Of a DNA stretch of 16,669 nucleotides, positions 6,039-13,552 are shown in pieces; positions within the stretch are counted from its first letter, which is position 1, and every line of letters starts with the position of its first letter. The stretch is from Thioalkalivibrio sp. (lineage in GTDB: Bacteria > Pseudomonadota > Gammaproteobacteria > Ectothiorhodospirales > Ectothiorhodospiraceae), in contig SLHN01000047.1 of assembly GCA_007136145.1 (NCBI GenBank), positions 1 through 16,669 on the forward strand, written 5' to 3'. Both the position numbers and the translations under genes were made by a program. The notes under the pieces are model-generated. The model did no database searches. It worked only from the letters and a program-made list of their open reading frames with translations, and had not been told where the DNA came from.

Positions 6039-6671
6039 TCATTCGTCCGCAAGAGCCATCAGCAGACGCGCCGCATCCGCGGCAGCTTGGGTTCGCGGAT
6101 AGTACTGCAGTACATAGTCGGCTCTGGCGCGCGCCTCGTCCGACTTGCCGTTGCGCCGGGCTCTCTCGGCCAGTGCAAGCTCGGCACCTGCGATACCCTC
6201 GCGCAGCCGGATCATGCGCGGGGCCAGTTCGTCGACGTACTCGGATAGAGGTCGCTCGCGCAGGTAGTCGGCCATCTCGAGGAACAGCTGCCGGCCCTCG
6301 CGGATTACAGCGTCGGGTTCCAGACGATAGGCTCTCGACCATTGCCCGAACCCAGCCACCGCCCGCAGATACGCCACATAATCCGCATCGCGGTGTTCCG
6401 GAAATGCCTCCAGGAAATCCGCTGCGGATTGGCGTGCACGCAAGAAATCACCGCGCTGCAGGCACACCTGAACCAGCTGCAATTGATGGTTGGCACCAAC
6501 TGCGTCCGCGCTTGCGCCCAGTTCGGAGGCGTGGCGGCAATCTCCCGATTGCAGTGCCTGGACGAACACGTCGGGGACGGCCGGCCCACGGGGGTCGCCT
6601 GGCATTGTCGCGCAGCCGGCGAGCCCAAGAAACAGCAATGTCGGAAGTAGGCGGGACGTTAGGGGTGACAT
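6039..6671 (-). CDS. BamD/YfiO-like TPR lipoprotein
   Basis: The 210-residue product has a lipoprotein signal peptide: SRLLPTLLFLGLAGC with lipobox LAGC and lipidated Cys20. Residue +2 is Ala, which predicts outer-membrane sorting. The rest is helical and repeat-like. The stretch FPEHRDADYVAYLRAVAGF (about 90-108), the later REGIAGAELALAERARRNG region, and the end VLQYYPRTQAAADAARLLM match the C-terminal TPRs of BamD. It is shorter than true BamD (about 240-260), and the N-terminal BamD repeat is not evident, so it looks like a paralogue rather than the beta-barrel assembly subunit itself. It lies just downstream of the gsp operon with its own candidate promoter. A role as a T2SS secretin pilotin or assembly factor is possible but unproven. 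Confidence 0.7.
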   Translation of the reverse strand: MSPLTSRLLPTLLFLGLAGCATMPGDPRGPAVPDVFVQALQSGDCRHASELGASADAVGANHQLQLVQVCLQRGDFLRARQSAADFLEAFPEHRDADYVAYLRAVAGFGQWSRAYRLEPDAVIREGRQLFLEMADYLRERPLSEYVDELAPRMIRLREGIAGAELALAERARRNGKSDEARARADYVLQYYPRTQAAADAARLLMALADE

Positions 6672-6703
6672 GGGGCTCGTCTTGCTGCGAATCGCGGACC
6701 CGC

Positions 6704-6731
6704 ATGATAGCGCGGATCGAATCCGTGTTCA
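6704..6731 (-). promoter_or_regulatory. Candidate promoter of the BamD-like lipoprotein
   Basis: On the minus strand, TGAACA (6731-6726) is followed after 16 bases by TATCAT (6709-6704). That gives four of six matches to each sigma-70 box. Transcription would start near 6697, about 26 bases before the ATG. This suggests independent expression from the gsp operon. Confidence 0.4.
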
Positions 6732-6807
6732 GCCGGCTCACGCGCCTCCCGGGTCCGGGTGGTGCCGGGGGGCGTTCGAGGGGCCGTGGGTTCGTGTCGG
6801 CGCTCCA

Positions 6808-7578
6808 TCATGGGTGCTGGATCAGCAGTCGGCGGCTGCCGTCCGGGTGTCTCTCGCCCATTGTCGCCAACACACGATCGAGCGCTTGTCCGCCTTCGTC
6901 ACCAGTGCGAAGCCGCAGGTCCACGCGATAAATGTCAGGTGGCTGCCAGGCAGCCGATCCAGCCGCCGAGAGGGGCGACCCGGGGGCCGACTCGATGCGG
7001 ACGGCGAGGTTGCCATCGATGCTGTCGAGTTCGCCGCGATACTGGCCGAGAGGAGTCGGTTGCGGCACGCCCGCCGCCGCGTCGGTCCAGGCGAGCACGC
7101 CCGTGGCAGCATGGAAGTTCGTCTCAACATGCCAGTGGATCCGTTGGACATCGAGATGGACCCGGCCGGCCAGCAGCACTGGAAGGTCAAGTATCGCCTG
7201 GATCTGACTGGCGCGCACTTCCCCACGGACCGCCCGGGCTGCCACGCTGTTCCTTCCCAGCCGGAGTTCTGCCAGTAAGTGATCGGGGCCGGATGTCCAC
7301 TTCAACGTCAGCCCAAGCCGTCCTTGCAGCATCGCTGCCGGCTGCCAGCGCCAGCCTATCGATCCGATGTTCTGTCCATCGATGCGGATTTCGTGGGCTT
7401 CGCCATTCCAAACCCGCCCGGTCACCGTGCCGACCTCCAGTGCGAAAGGCGTTTCAAGCCTGTGCTCAGCCAGACGCCAGCCCAGGCTGGCCGGAAACAG
7501 GATCAGCATCATCACCAGGTAGCTGGCAAGCAACACGGCGCCGGCTGCGACGATCTGCTTCGAACGGCGCGAGATCAC
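6808..7578 (-). CDS. gspN: Type II secretion system protein N (GspN)
   Basis: GspN is an inner-membrane T2SS accessory protein, found in some systems and often dispensable. The 256-residue product has one N-terminal transmembrane helix (about 10-29), followed by a periplasmic beta-rich domain of repeated GxVxG/W-type strands such as VTGRVWNGEAHEI and SIGWRWQP. The pattern resembles AsmA-like or GspN folds. It ends with ERHPDGSRRLLIQHP, the family's usual C-terminal strand. It uses a GTG start that overlaps the gspM stop (GTGA), indicating translational coupling. It is the last gene of the gsp run. Confidence 0.88.
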   Translation of the reverse strand: MISRRSKQIVAAGAVLLASYLVMMLILFPASLGWRLAEHRLETPFALEVGTVTGRVWNGEAHEIRIDGQNIGSIGWRWQPAAMLQGRLGLTLKWTSGPDHLLAELRLGRNSVAARAVRGEVRASQIQAILDLPVLLAGRVHLDVQRIHWHVETNFHAATGVLAWTDAAAGVPQPTPLGQYRGELDSIDGNLAVRIESAPGSPLSAAGSAAWQPPDIYRVDLRLRTGDEGGQALDRVLATMGERHPDGSRRLLIQHP

Positions 7579-8069
7579 GATGGTCTGTCGGCGGGTTCGA
7601 TCCGCAGTTGTGCATTGACCCGTCCCGGTTCGTCGCCGCGGTCGATGCTCAGGTTGATGACCTGCAGCCGGTGCTGATCCTCCAGCGTGGCCAGCCAGCC
7701 CATGAGGGCGGCATAAGGCGCCCCTTGCAGTTCTGCCTCAACCGCCGATTCAAGTGGGCGCACCCGGCGCAGCGCAGAGCCGAGACCGGCAGCGCGTGCC
7801 GAGACATCAACCACACCCAGTGGTGAGCCGCCCGAGCGTGCGGCGGGCGTGGCTCCATCCGCCTGTGATCGCATTCGAACGATTGGGGCCTGCGCCTCCA
7901 GCCAAGCCTGCTCGTCCGTGAGGCTTTGCAATTGCCCTTCCAGTGCGTTGCGTCGCTCGAGCCCGGGTTCGATCACCAGGACAAAGAGGCCGGCCAGGAG
8001 AAGGGCCAGTGCGGCCAGCAGCGCGACTCGGCGTTCACGCATTTCCAGACCTTCCCACCATGCCCTCAC
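7575..8069 (-). CDS. gspM: Type II secretion system protein M (GspM)
   Basis: GspM is a small bitopic inner-membrane protein that stabilises GspL and links the ATPase platform to the pseudopilus machinery. The 164-residue product begins with the family-like RAWWEGLEMRERR, has a transmembrane helix at about 15-34, a coiled-coil stretch (about 35-60), and a periplasmic ferredoxin-like domain toward the C-terminus (from about 90). It starts with GTG inside a GTGA overlap with the gspL stop. An ATG nine codons further in would remove the conserved WW segment, so the GTG is preferred. Confidence 0.9.
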   Translation of the reverse strand: MRAWWEGLEMRERRVALLAALALLLAGLFVLVIEPGLERRNALEGQLQSLTDEQAWLEAQAPIVRMRSQADGATPAARSGGSPLGVVDVSARAAGLGSALRRVRPLESAVEAELQGAPYAALMGWLATLEDQHRLQVINLSIDRGDEPGRVNAQLRIEPADRPS

Positions 8070-9277
8070 TGGTTGCCTCCTTCGATCTGTAACCGGGCGC
8101 GGACGCCGCTCTCGTCGGATTCGGCCGACAGGATCCGGACGGTGCCAGCCGTGGCGGACCGGAGTCGCCCGCGCAGGTTGTCCAGTGTCGCGATGCTGTC
8201 AAGATCCATTTCCAATTCCATCCGGTCGGACTCGGCCCGTAACTGGCGGAGTTCGATACCTGCCTCGGTTAGGATCGGGGCCGTCTGTCCGAGCTGGACG
8301 GCAATGGCGCTCGCCGGTCGGACACCGGATGGATCAGCGTCGAGTATCTGCTGGAACTGGCCCTTGGGATCCACCATGCGCGTATTCGGGAGTGTAGCCT
8401 CGAAAAGATCCGTGATGGCCAGATCGGCGCGTTGTACTTCGTGTTCGAGCTGCCACACCTCGAGCCAGAGCAGTGCCGACCAGAGCAGTGCCAGTGCCGC
8501 GGCGATGGCCGCGGGTACCCGCCAGCGGGTCCAGGTTTCGGCCCCGGACCCCGGTGGTGCGTAGCGGCCGCTCAGAAGGTTCAGCTGCGGGCGCTGCCGC
8601 AATGCGGGTGCGAGCAGCGCGGTCAGGTCGCCGTCCCATTCCAGGATTCGGTTTTCTGGTTCATCCGCCAATTCAGCGGGTATCGGTTCGGTTGCCCCGT
8701 GCCAATCGATACCGGATCGCACGTCGCGTCGGGCAAGCCACCAGGACAGGAGTTCTGTCGAGAGTACCAGCGGCTCGCCGCCGGGCTCCCGGATCAGGCA
8801 GCGGTCACCGCCAGAGCAGTAAATCTGAAGGCGATCCTCCGTGACCGGCGGCAGCAGCGCGATGTCGGGCAGCAGGTAAGCCGCGCTCAGCCCGGCCTCG
8901 CGCAGGGTGCCGACCCAGAAGTCCATGTCCCGACTACCCGCGACGCCCGCGACCAGACGCCCATCCGCAAGGCGTTGGCCGGGCACGATGTGCATCGTTT
9001 CGAGATCCTCGCTCAAACGGTCTTCGAGGGCATAGGGGAGTGCCTGCAGCTGTGCTGACCGAGAGCGTGCCGGGATGGCGACGTGGTGGATCAGCGCCCG
9101 TTCACCAGGAACCAGCGCCAGTACCTGGTCACCGCGCCGGGTTGCCCCGGAAAGCGCGTCAAGCCGCGCGGAGCCACGGTCCAGCACCGCACCGGAGTGA
9201 CTGATCCGAGTCCAGCGCAATTCGTCCGCGATTGCTTCCGAGGTGGGTTCGGGCAGCTCGAGTACGAACCAGGTCAT
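8066..9277 (-). CDS. gspL: Type II secretion system protein L (GspL)
   Basis: GspL anchors the ATPase GspE to the inner membrane through its cytoplasmic actin-like domain. The 403-residue product shows the cytoplasmic part (1-250) with typical segments LQALPYALEDRL (77-88) and LNLLSGRYAP (232-241). One transmembrane helix follows at about 253-273, then a coiled coil and a periplasmic ferredoxin-like domain (about 320-403). It is separated from gspK by 130 bases, unlike most other junctions in this operon. Only a weak purine-rich site precedes the ATG. Confidence 0.93.
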   Translation of the reverse strand: MTWFVLELPEPTSEAIADELRWTRISHSGAVLDRGSARLDALSGATRRGDQVLALVPGERALIHHVAIPARSRSAQLQALPYALEDRLSEDLETMHIVPGQRLADGRLVAGVAGSRDMDFWVGTLREAGLSAAYLLPDIALLPPVTEDRLQIYCSGGDRCLIREPGGEPLVLSTELLSWWLARRDVRSGIDWHGATEPIPAELADEPENRILEWDGDLTALLAPALRQRPQLNLLSGRYAPPGSGAETWTRWRVPAAIAAALALLWSALLWLEVWQLEHEVQRADLAITDLFEATLPNTRMVDPKGQFQQILDADPSGVRPASAIAVQLGQTAPILTEAGIELRQLRAESDRMELEMDLDSIATLDNLRGRLRSATAGTVRILSAESDESGVRARLQIEGGNQ

Positions 9278-9300
9278 GCGGATTCCGTTGTCAGGTAGTG

Positions 9301-9318
9301 GGAACGGACTGTCGTTCC
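9301..9318 (-). promoter_or_regulatory. Hairpin in the gspK-gspL gap
   Basis: GGAACG (9301-9306) and CGTTCC (9313-9318) form a perfect 6-bp stem with a 6-base loop. It ends 23 bases before the gspL start codon. There is no U-tract. It may affect processing or translation of the distal gsp genes. Confidence 0.35.
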
Positions 9319-9407
9319 AGCAGTGTTACGGAGCCCCACGACACCTCTGAAGGTGCACCACAGCTGGCGAATCGTCCGCACCGTGTGCATAGGCTTGCGA
9401 CAGGTCA

Positions 9408-10205
9408 TCAGTTCTCGCAGGAGGTGAATTCCCGCACCACGGTACGTCCATTGGGCGCATCGAGTACGGCACAGTGGAAAAAATCGCGCTGCGGCATGCG
9501 GGCAACGAGTGACAGCCGGAAGTAACGCAGCCCTGTACTCTCCTCTTCCTGACCCCGCACGGCATCGAGCACGATGTCCGGGGCGCGTTCCAAGTCGATC
9601 AGGTTATCCGTTCCCGGTCGCGCGGTCACGTAGGGGGCGAGTACGTCCCAGGTTTCCGGGGTCATACCGCGTACGCGGTTCAGCTCGGAGGCGAGAAGGA
9701 AAGGGCGATTGCCGCTGCGCTCCGGGGGCGAGCGCAGTCGGTAGGCGGGGTCGTCGGTGTCGGGGTCCATCCAATCGCGGATCGCCACGGCGAGTTGCTC
9801 ACCCTGCCACGAGGCGATGTTGGCTCCGGATCCGGCACGCGCGACCAGGTCGGCAAATGCAGCGACCGGTGCGCCTTCGGTGCGGGCCAGACTGTTCAGG
9901 TTGAAACGGCAATGAAGGTTTTCCAGCCTTGCGATCAGGTTGATGTCGTCGATCACCAGCGGTACGGGCGGCGATACGCAGCTGTCCCAAGGCAACTCGT
10001 CGAGGTTCGGCCATTGCTCCAGCAGGCGCAAGGCCATTACTTCGGCTCCCAGCAGCAGGCTGCGCGCATGATCCTGCTCAAGGACGAGATTGGAGCGCTG
10101 AATCTGGCCATGATCCCGGACACTCATTCCGATCGCCGCCGTGACCGCGATTGCGACGACCAGCAGGGCGGTAATCAGCGCAACCCCATGCTCGCGATGC
10201 TTCAT
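9408..10205 (-). CDS. gspK: Minor pseudopilin GspK
   Basis: GspK caps the tip of the T2SS pseudopilus together with GspI and GspJ. The 265-residue product has a short leader MKHREHG, cleaved by prepilin peptidase before VALITALLVVAIAVTAAIG. As is usual for GspK, the mature +5 Glu of other pseudopilins is absent. The large alpha domain typical of GspK follows, with segments such as DDINLIARLENLHCRFNLNSL (ends near 105) and RPFLLASELNRVRGMTPETWDVLAPYVTA (ends near 195). It is shorter than many GspK proteins (about 300-330). Its ATG overlaps the gspJ stop (ATGA), and GGTGGGG just upstream can act as ribosome binding site. Confidence 0.93.
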   Translation of the reverse strand: MKHREHGVALITALLVVAIAVTAAIGMSVRDHGQIQRSNLVLEQDHARSLLLGAEVMALRLLEQWPNLDELPWDSCVSPPVPLVIDDINLIARLENLHCRFNLNSLARTEGAPVAAFADLVARAGSGANIASWQGEQLAVAIRDWMDPDTDDPAYRLRSPPERSGNRPFLLASELNRVRGMTPETWDVLAPYVTARPGTDNLIDLERAPDIVLDAVRGQEEESTGLRYFRLSLVARMPQRDFFHCAVLDAPNGRTVVREFTSCEN

Positions 10206-10834
10206 GTCCCCACCGGCAGCGCAAGATGCCGCTCTACCTGGCCCAGCCCCGGTACTTCGAGAATGATTTCCACCAGTGACGGGAGTGTTCGCTGGGGATC
10301 CGTGCTACGCAACGGGGGCCAGCTATCCAGAACTTCCTCGCCCCGCGTGCCTTGGACCACGAAGCGCAGTTCCAATCGCACCGGCTCGCGTTCGCCACGA
10401 ACCTCACGGGTCGAAAGGAAGGTCCGCGCCATCGGTTCGCTGTCATCGCCGGCATCCACGACGCCCCACAGGCGGCGCTCGAGTCCTTCCTCGGTAACCC
10501 GCCAACCAACCCGACGCAGGCGATCCAGGCCGCCGCTGCCGGTACGCACCAGTTCCAGTTCCGGCATGGTAGCCAGAGGACTGTAACGCAGGGCCGGTTG
10601 CCGGTCTCCAAAGCGGTCGCGCGGTTCGACTGCCGCGGCTTGACGCAGGTCCCGTTCGAGAACCGCAAGGGTGACCTGGAGTTCCGCCAGAATGGCGCCC
10701 CGGAGCCGAGTCTGACTGTCGGTGTTGAGCACGGCCTGCAGGCCGCCGTAGGCGATCGCACTGATCACCGCGAACACCGCCACAGCGATCAGCAGTTCCA
10801 GCAACGTGAAGCCGTATACACGGAGTCGGCTCAT
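10202..10834 (-). CDS. gspJ: Minor pseudopilin GspJ
   Basis: The 210-residue product starts MSRLRVYG, cleaved before FTLLELLIAVAVFAVISAIAYG, a classic type IV pilin-like helix with Glu at mature position 5. The rest is the beta-rich GspJ head, including ELQVTLAVLERDLRQ (about 47-61) and VRLELRFV. GspJ forms the pseudopilus tip with GspI and GspK. The ATG at 10834 overlaps the gspI stop as ATGA; the longer open frame to 10894 would destroy the normal short leader and is rejected. Confidence 0.93.
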   Translation of the reverse strand: MSRLRVYGFTLLELLIAVAVFAVISAIAYGGLQAVLNTDSQTRLRGAILAELQVTLAVLERDLRQAAAVEPRDRFGDRQPALRYSPLATMPELELVRTGSGGLDRLRRVGWRVTEEGLERRLWGVVDAGDDSEPMARTFLSTREVRGEREPVRLELRFVVQGTRGEEVLDSWPPLRSTDPQRTLPSLVEIILEVPGLGQVERHLALPVGT

Positions 10835-11223
10835 GGCAGCAGGTAGCCCACCACGCGTGCGCGCACGTCGTCGACAGACCCGCCCGAGGGCCACACCAAC
10901 ACCTCGACACGCAGCACAGGAGGCAGTTCCAGTAGCGCTTCGGGCCGCTCCTCACGGATTTCGATTCGGTAGTCCCAGTCCTGGTTAGCCTGGCGCGACG
11001 TCCCGTTCGCAGTTCCGCGTTGCGGCTGGATCAGGCCGGCTTCGTAGCGAGCGAACAGGTTTTGCCCGACCCAGTGCGCAAGGGTACGCTCCTGCAGGTA
11101 ATGCGTGTTGCGGGTGTGTTCCGAAGCAGCCTTGACCAAAGCTCCCAGTGCGACCGCGAGGATTGTCAGCGCCACCAGCACCTCGAGCAGTGTGAAACCG
11201 CGGCGGGCGTGCGTCGGGTTCAT
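10831..11223 (-). CDS. gspI: Minor pseudopilin GspI
   Basis: The 130-residue length is typical. The leader MNPTHARRG is followed by FTLLEVLVALTILAVALGALVKA, with mature +5 Glu. After it come the conserved HYLQERTLAHWVGQN region and the small beta head ending in RARVVGYLLP. GspI nucleates the I-J-K tip complex. The ATG overlaps the gspH stop (ATGA), and an AGGA lies nine bases upstream. Confidence 0.94.
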   Translation of the reverse strand: MNPTHARRGFTLLEVLVALTILAVALGALVKAASEHTRNTHYLQERTLAHWVGQNLFARYEAGLIQPQRGTANGTSRQANQDWDYRIEIREERPEALLELPPVLRVEVLVWPSGGSVDDVRARVVGYLLP

Positions 11224-11765
11224 CGCAGGGTTTCCTGCAGCAAGCGGCCGTCACGCTGTCCGGTGATCCGGAAAATGCTGCCCGTGCCCCCCTCTGGACG
11301 CATCTCCAGTTCGAACGGCGTCATTTCCCCGGCACCATTGAAAAGAATCTGTGGCTGGTCGGCACGGTCATCCAGAGGAACCACGCGGCCCTCCTGGCGA
11401 AGGTGCAGCCGCAGGCCCAGTCGTTCGATCGAGCGCGGCTTCAGGGGTGCGCGGTCCAGAGCCACCCAGGTCAGGCGCTCCTCGTCGAGAAGGATCTGCT
11501 CCAGAAACGCGTAGCCGTTGCGGGAAAAGCCGAGAGCCCGGATCTGCCCGGTCAGAAGGCTCTCGTCACGCGCGAGGCCCGCGAGTTCCACCAGTCGCCG
11601 CGCCTCTTGTTCCATCTGCCGCGATGCGCTTCCGCCAACGGACAGCACGGCGAAGCTGACCAGCAGCCCGAAGATCAGCAGTACCACCAACAGTTCGAGC
11701 AGTGTGAAGCCGTGCGTCCTGCCGGCACGTCTGGTGGCGCTGCTCGGGCAACGAACGTCTCGCAT
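11220..11765 (-). CDS. gspH: Minor pseudopilin GspH
   Basis: The 181-residue product has a relatively long 19-residue leader ending THG, then FTLLELLVVLLIFGLLVSFAVLSVG with mature +5 Glu. The conserved EARRLVELAGLARDESLLTGQ segment (about 55-75) and the beta head with IFRITGQRDGRLLQETLR at the end fit GspH/FimT. GspH joins the pseudopilus shaft to the I-J-K tip. It starts 12 bases after the gspG stop with no strong ribosome binding site, so coupling to gspG is likely. Confidence 0.92.
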   Translation of the reverse strand: MRDVRCPSSATRRAGRTHGFTLLELLVVLLIFGLLVSFAVLSVGGSASRQMEQEARRLVELAGLARDESLLTGQIRALGFSRNGYAFLEQILLDEERLTWVALDRAPLKPRSIERLGLRLHLRQEGRVVPLDDRADQPQILFNGAGEMTPFELEMRPEGGTGSIFRITGQRDGRLLQETLR

Positions 11766-11777
11766 CGCCCATCAGGC

Positions 11778-12233
11778 TCAGAAGTCGTCCAGGTTCCAGT
11801 TGCCGATCTCGGCATTGATTCCCGATCCACCGCGTCGGCCATCGGCACCGAAACTGAAGATGTCGATGGTACCCCGGGTGCCTGGGTTCAGGTACTGATA
11901 GTCGTTGCCCCAGGGATCCCTGGGAAGCCGATCCATGTAACCACCAGCGCGATAATTACGCGGCTCTGGTCCGGTGCGGGGACGCTCAACCAGTGCTTGC
12001 AACCCTTGGTTGGTGTCAGGATAGACGAAGTTGTCCAGCCGGTAGAGGTTCAGTGCGGACTCGAGCGCTCGGATATCGCTTTTCACCTTGGTGATCCGGG
12101 CATCGTCCGGGCGGTCCATCACGCGCGGTACGACGATCGCCGCGAGAATGCCCAGAATGACCACGACCACCATGATTTCGATCAGGGTGAAGCCGTGGGT
12201 GCGATTGAGGCTGGGGGGAGACACACGTGGCAT
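11778..12233 (-). CDS. gspG: Major pseudopilin GspG
   Basis: GspG is the main subunit of the T2SS pseudopilus, the piston pushed through the secretin. The 151-residue product has leader MPRVSPPSLNRTHG, cleaved before FTLIEIMVVVVILGILAAIVVP, with mature +5 Glu. Family landmarks: YRLDNFVYPDTNQGLQALVERP (64-85), DPWGNDYQYLNPG (106-118) and FSFGADGRRGGSGINAEIGNW (127-147). The last carries the calcium-binding loop region. The ATG at 12233 lies two bases after the gspF stop; longer readings to 12830 overlap gspF and are not real. Confidence 0.97.
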   Translation of the reverse strand: MPRVSPPSLNRTHGFTLIEIMVVVVILGILAAIVVPRVMDRPDDARITKVKSDIRALESALNLYRLDNFVYPDTNQGLQALVERPRTGPEPRNYRAGGYMDRLPRDPWGNDYQYLNPGTRGTIDIFSFGADGRRGGSGINAEIGNWNLDDF

Positions 12234-12235
12234 GG

Positions 12236-13450
12236 CTAGTTCACCAGTTGGTTCAGTTCGAAGATGGGCAGCAGGATGGCGAGTACGATGGTCAGCACCA
12301 CCCCGCCCATGGTCACGATCAGCAACGGCTCGAACAGGCCCACGACCATGGCGATGCGTGTTTCCAGTTCGCGCTCCTGTGTTTCGGCCGCGCGCTCGAG
12401 CATTTCGTTCAGCTTGCCGCTGGACTCGCCGCTCTTGATCAGGTGCACCGTCATCGGCGGGAAGTAACCGCTCTGCTCCAGGGCCCGGCCGATGCCGCTG
12501 CCCTCGCGCACCCGCTGCGCCGCCGCCACCACGGCCGAGCGCATCGGCCGGTTGCCGATCACCTCGCCACTGGTGCGCAGCGCGTCCAGCAACGGGACAC
12601 CGCTGGCAGCCAGAATGCTTAGTGTACGTGCAAAGCGGGCCGTGTTCAGTCCACGCGCCAGCCGCCCGACCAGCGGTAGCCGCAGCAGCAGGCGATGGTA
12701 CCGGTTTTGCCAGCGTTCGTGTCGAATCAGCCGGCGCAGCGCGATCAGCAGCACGACCAGCAGCGCCAGCGTCCACAGCCCGTAGTCGCGCAAGGCGTCG
12801 CTGGTTGTGATCAGCGCGCGTGTCAGCCATGGGAGATCCTGGCCGATGCCGGCGAACACCTGTACCACTTCGGGCACCACGAACGCGAGGAGTGCGACGG
12901 TCACGCCGATGGCCACCAGGGTCAGAATCAGCGGATAGAACAGTGCCAGGCTTACCTTTTGGCGCAGCGCGTTGCGGTTCTCGGTGTAGTCCGCTAGCCT
13001 TTCCAGCACCAGGTCCAGGTGCCCTGATTTCTCACCAGCGGCCACCGTGGTGCGATACAGATCGGGGAAGACCCGTGGAAATTCAGCCATCGCCGAAGCC
13101 AGCGCGTGCCCCTCCATCACCCGGGTTCGCACTGCCGTGAGAACGTTGCGAATACGGGCCTTTTCGGTTTGCCGGGCAACGGTGCCGAGAATCTCCTCGA
13201 CCGGGAGGCCGGCGCGGGCCAGGGTCGCCATTTGCCGGGTGGCCAGCGCAAGGTCCAGCGGGCTGATGCCACGCCCCGGGCGGGACAGGCCACCCGCGCC
13301 CCGGGCCTGGTCCCTCACCTCCTCGACCTGTAACGGATTCAGCCCATCCTGTCGTAGTCGCGCCCGTACCACACGGGCTGTATCGCCTTCGGCGACGCCT
13401 TTGCGTTTGCGGCCTCCGGAATCGAGTGCGAGATATTCAAACGCGGGCAT
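12236..13450 (-). CDS. gspF: Type II secretion inner-membrane platform protein GspF
   Basis: GspF is the polytopic core of the inner-membrane platform and couples the GspE ATPase to pseudopilus assembly. The 404-residue product starts with PAFEYLALDSGGRKRKGVAEGD, the family N-terminus. It contains two repeats of the T2SSF domain: the first holds VFPDLYRTTVAAGEKSGHLD (127-146), the second holds FPPMTVHLIKSGESSGKLNEML (330-351). Transmembrane helices lie at about 169-192, 224-240 and 368-394. It is separated from gspE by 102 bases and preceded by a weak GGTGA site. gspG follows after two bases. Confidence 0.96.
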   Translation of the reverse strand: MPAFEYLALDSGGRKRKGVAEGDTARVVRARLRQDGLNPLQVEEVRDQARGAGGLSRPGRGISPLDLALATRQMATLARAGLPVEEILGTVARQTEKARIRNVLTAVRTRVMEGHALASAMAEFPRVFPDLYRTTVAAGEKSGHLDLVLERLADYTENRNALRQKVSLALFYPLILTLVAIGVTVALLAFVVPEVVQVFAGIGQDLPWLTRALITTSDALRDYGLWTLALLVVLLIALRRLIRHERWQNRYHRLLLRLPLVGRLARGLNTARFARTLSILAASGVPLLDALRTSGEVIGNRPMRSAVVAAAQRVREGSGIGRALEQSGYFPPMTVHLIKSGESSGKLNEMLERAAETQERELETRIAMVVGLFEPLLIVTMGGVVLTIVLAILLPIFELNQLVN

Positions 13451-13471
13451 CGTTGTTCACCAGGTAATCTC

Positions 13472-13510
13472 GATTCCGCCCGGGTCCGGCAGGCTGCGAC
13501 GGGCGGAATC
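13472..13510 (-). promoter_or_regulatory. Perfect 11-bp hairpin in the gspE-gspF gap
   Basis: GATTCCGCCCG (13472-13482) and CGGGCGGAATC (13500-13510) are exact complements around a 17-base loop. The stem ends 21 bases before the gspF start. In the gsp transcript it is not followed by U residues, so it is not a standard terminator. It may act in RNA processing, in stabilising the downstream message, or as a protein site. Confidence 0.55.
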
Positions 13511-13552
13511 CTTTCGCGGCCACAGTGCTGCCACGCCAGCGCATCAGCCTGC

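Noticed and set aside
6759..7826. 355-residue plus-strand frame opposite gspN and gspM
   Set aside because: Rich in R, P, S and G, no domains, and antisense to two genes joined by a start/stop overlap.
9278..9407. A small gene in the gspK-gspL gap
   Set aside because: No frame with a plausible start, ribosome binding site and pseudopilin or T2SS motif is visible; only the hairpin and leader were kept.
12234..12830. Long N-terminal extension of gspG
   Set aside because: It overlaps the real gspF in another frame; the prepilin leader and the ATG two bases after the gspF stop give the true start.
13472..13510. The gspE-gspF hairpin as an intrinsic terminator
   Set aside because: No U-tract follows the stem in the gsp direction, and stopping here would cut off nine downstream genes of the same machine.
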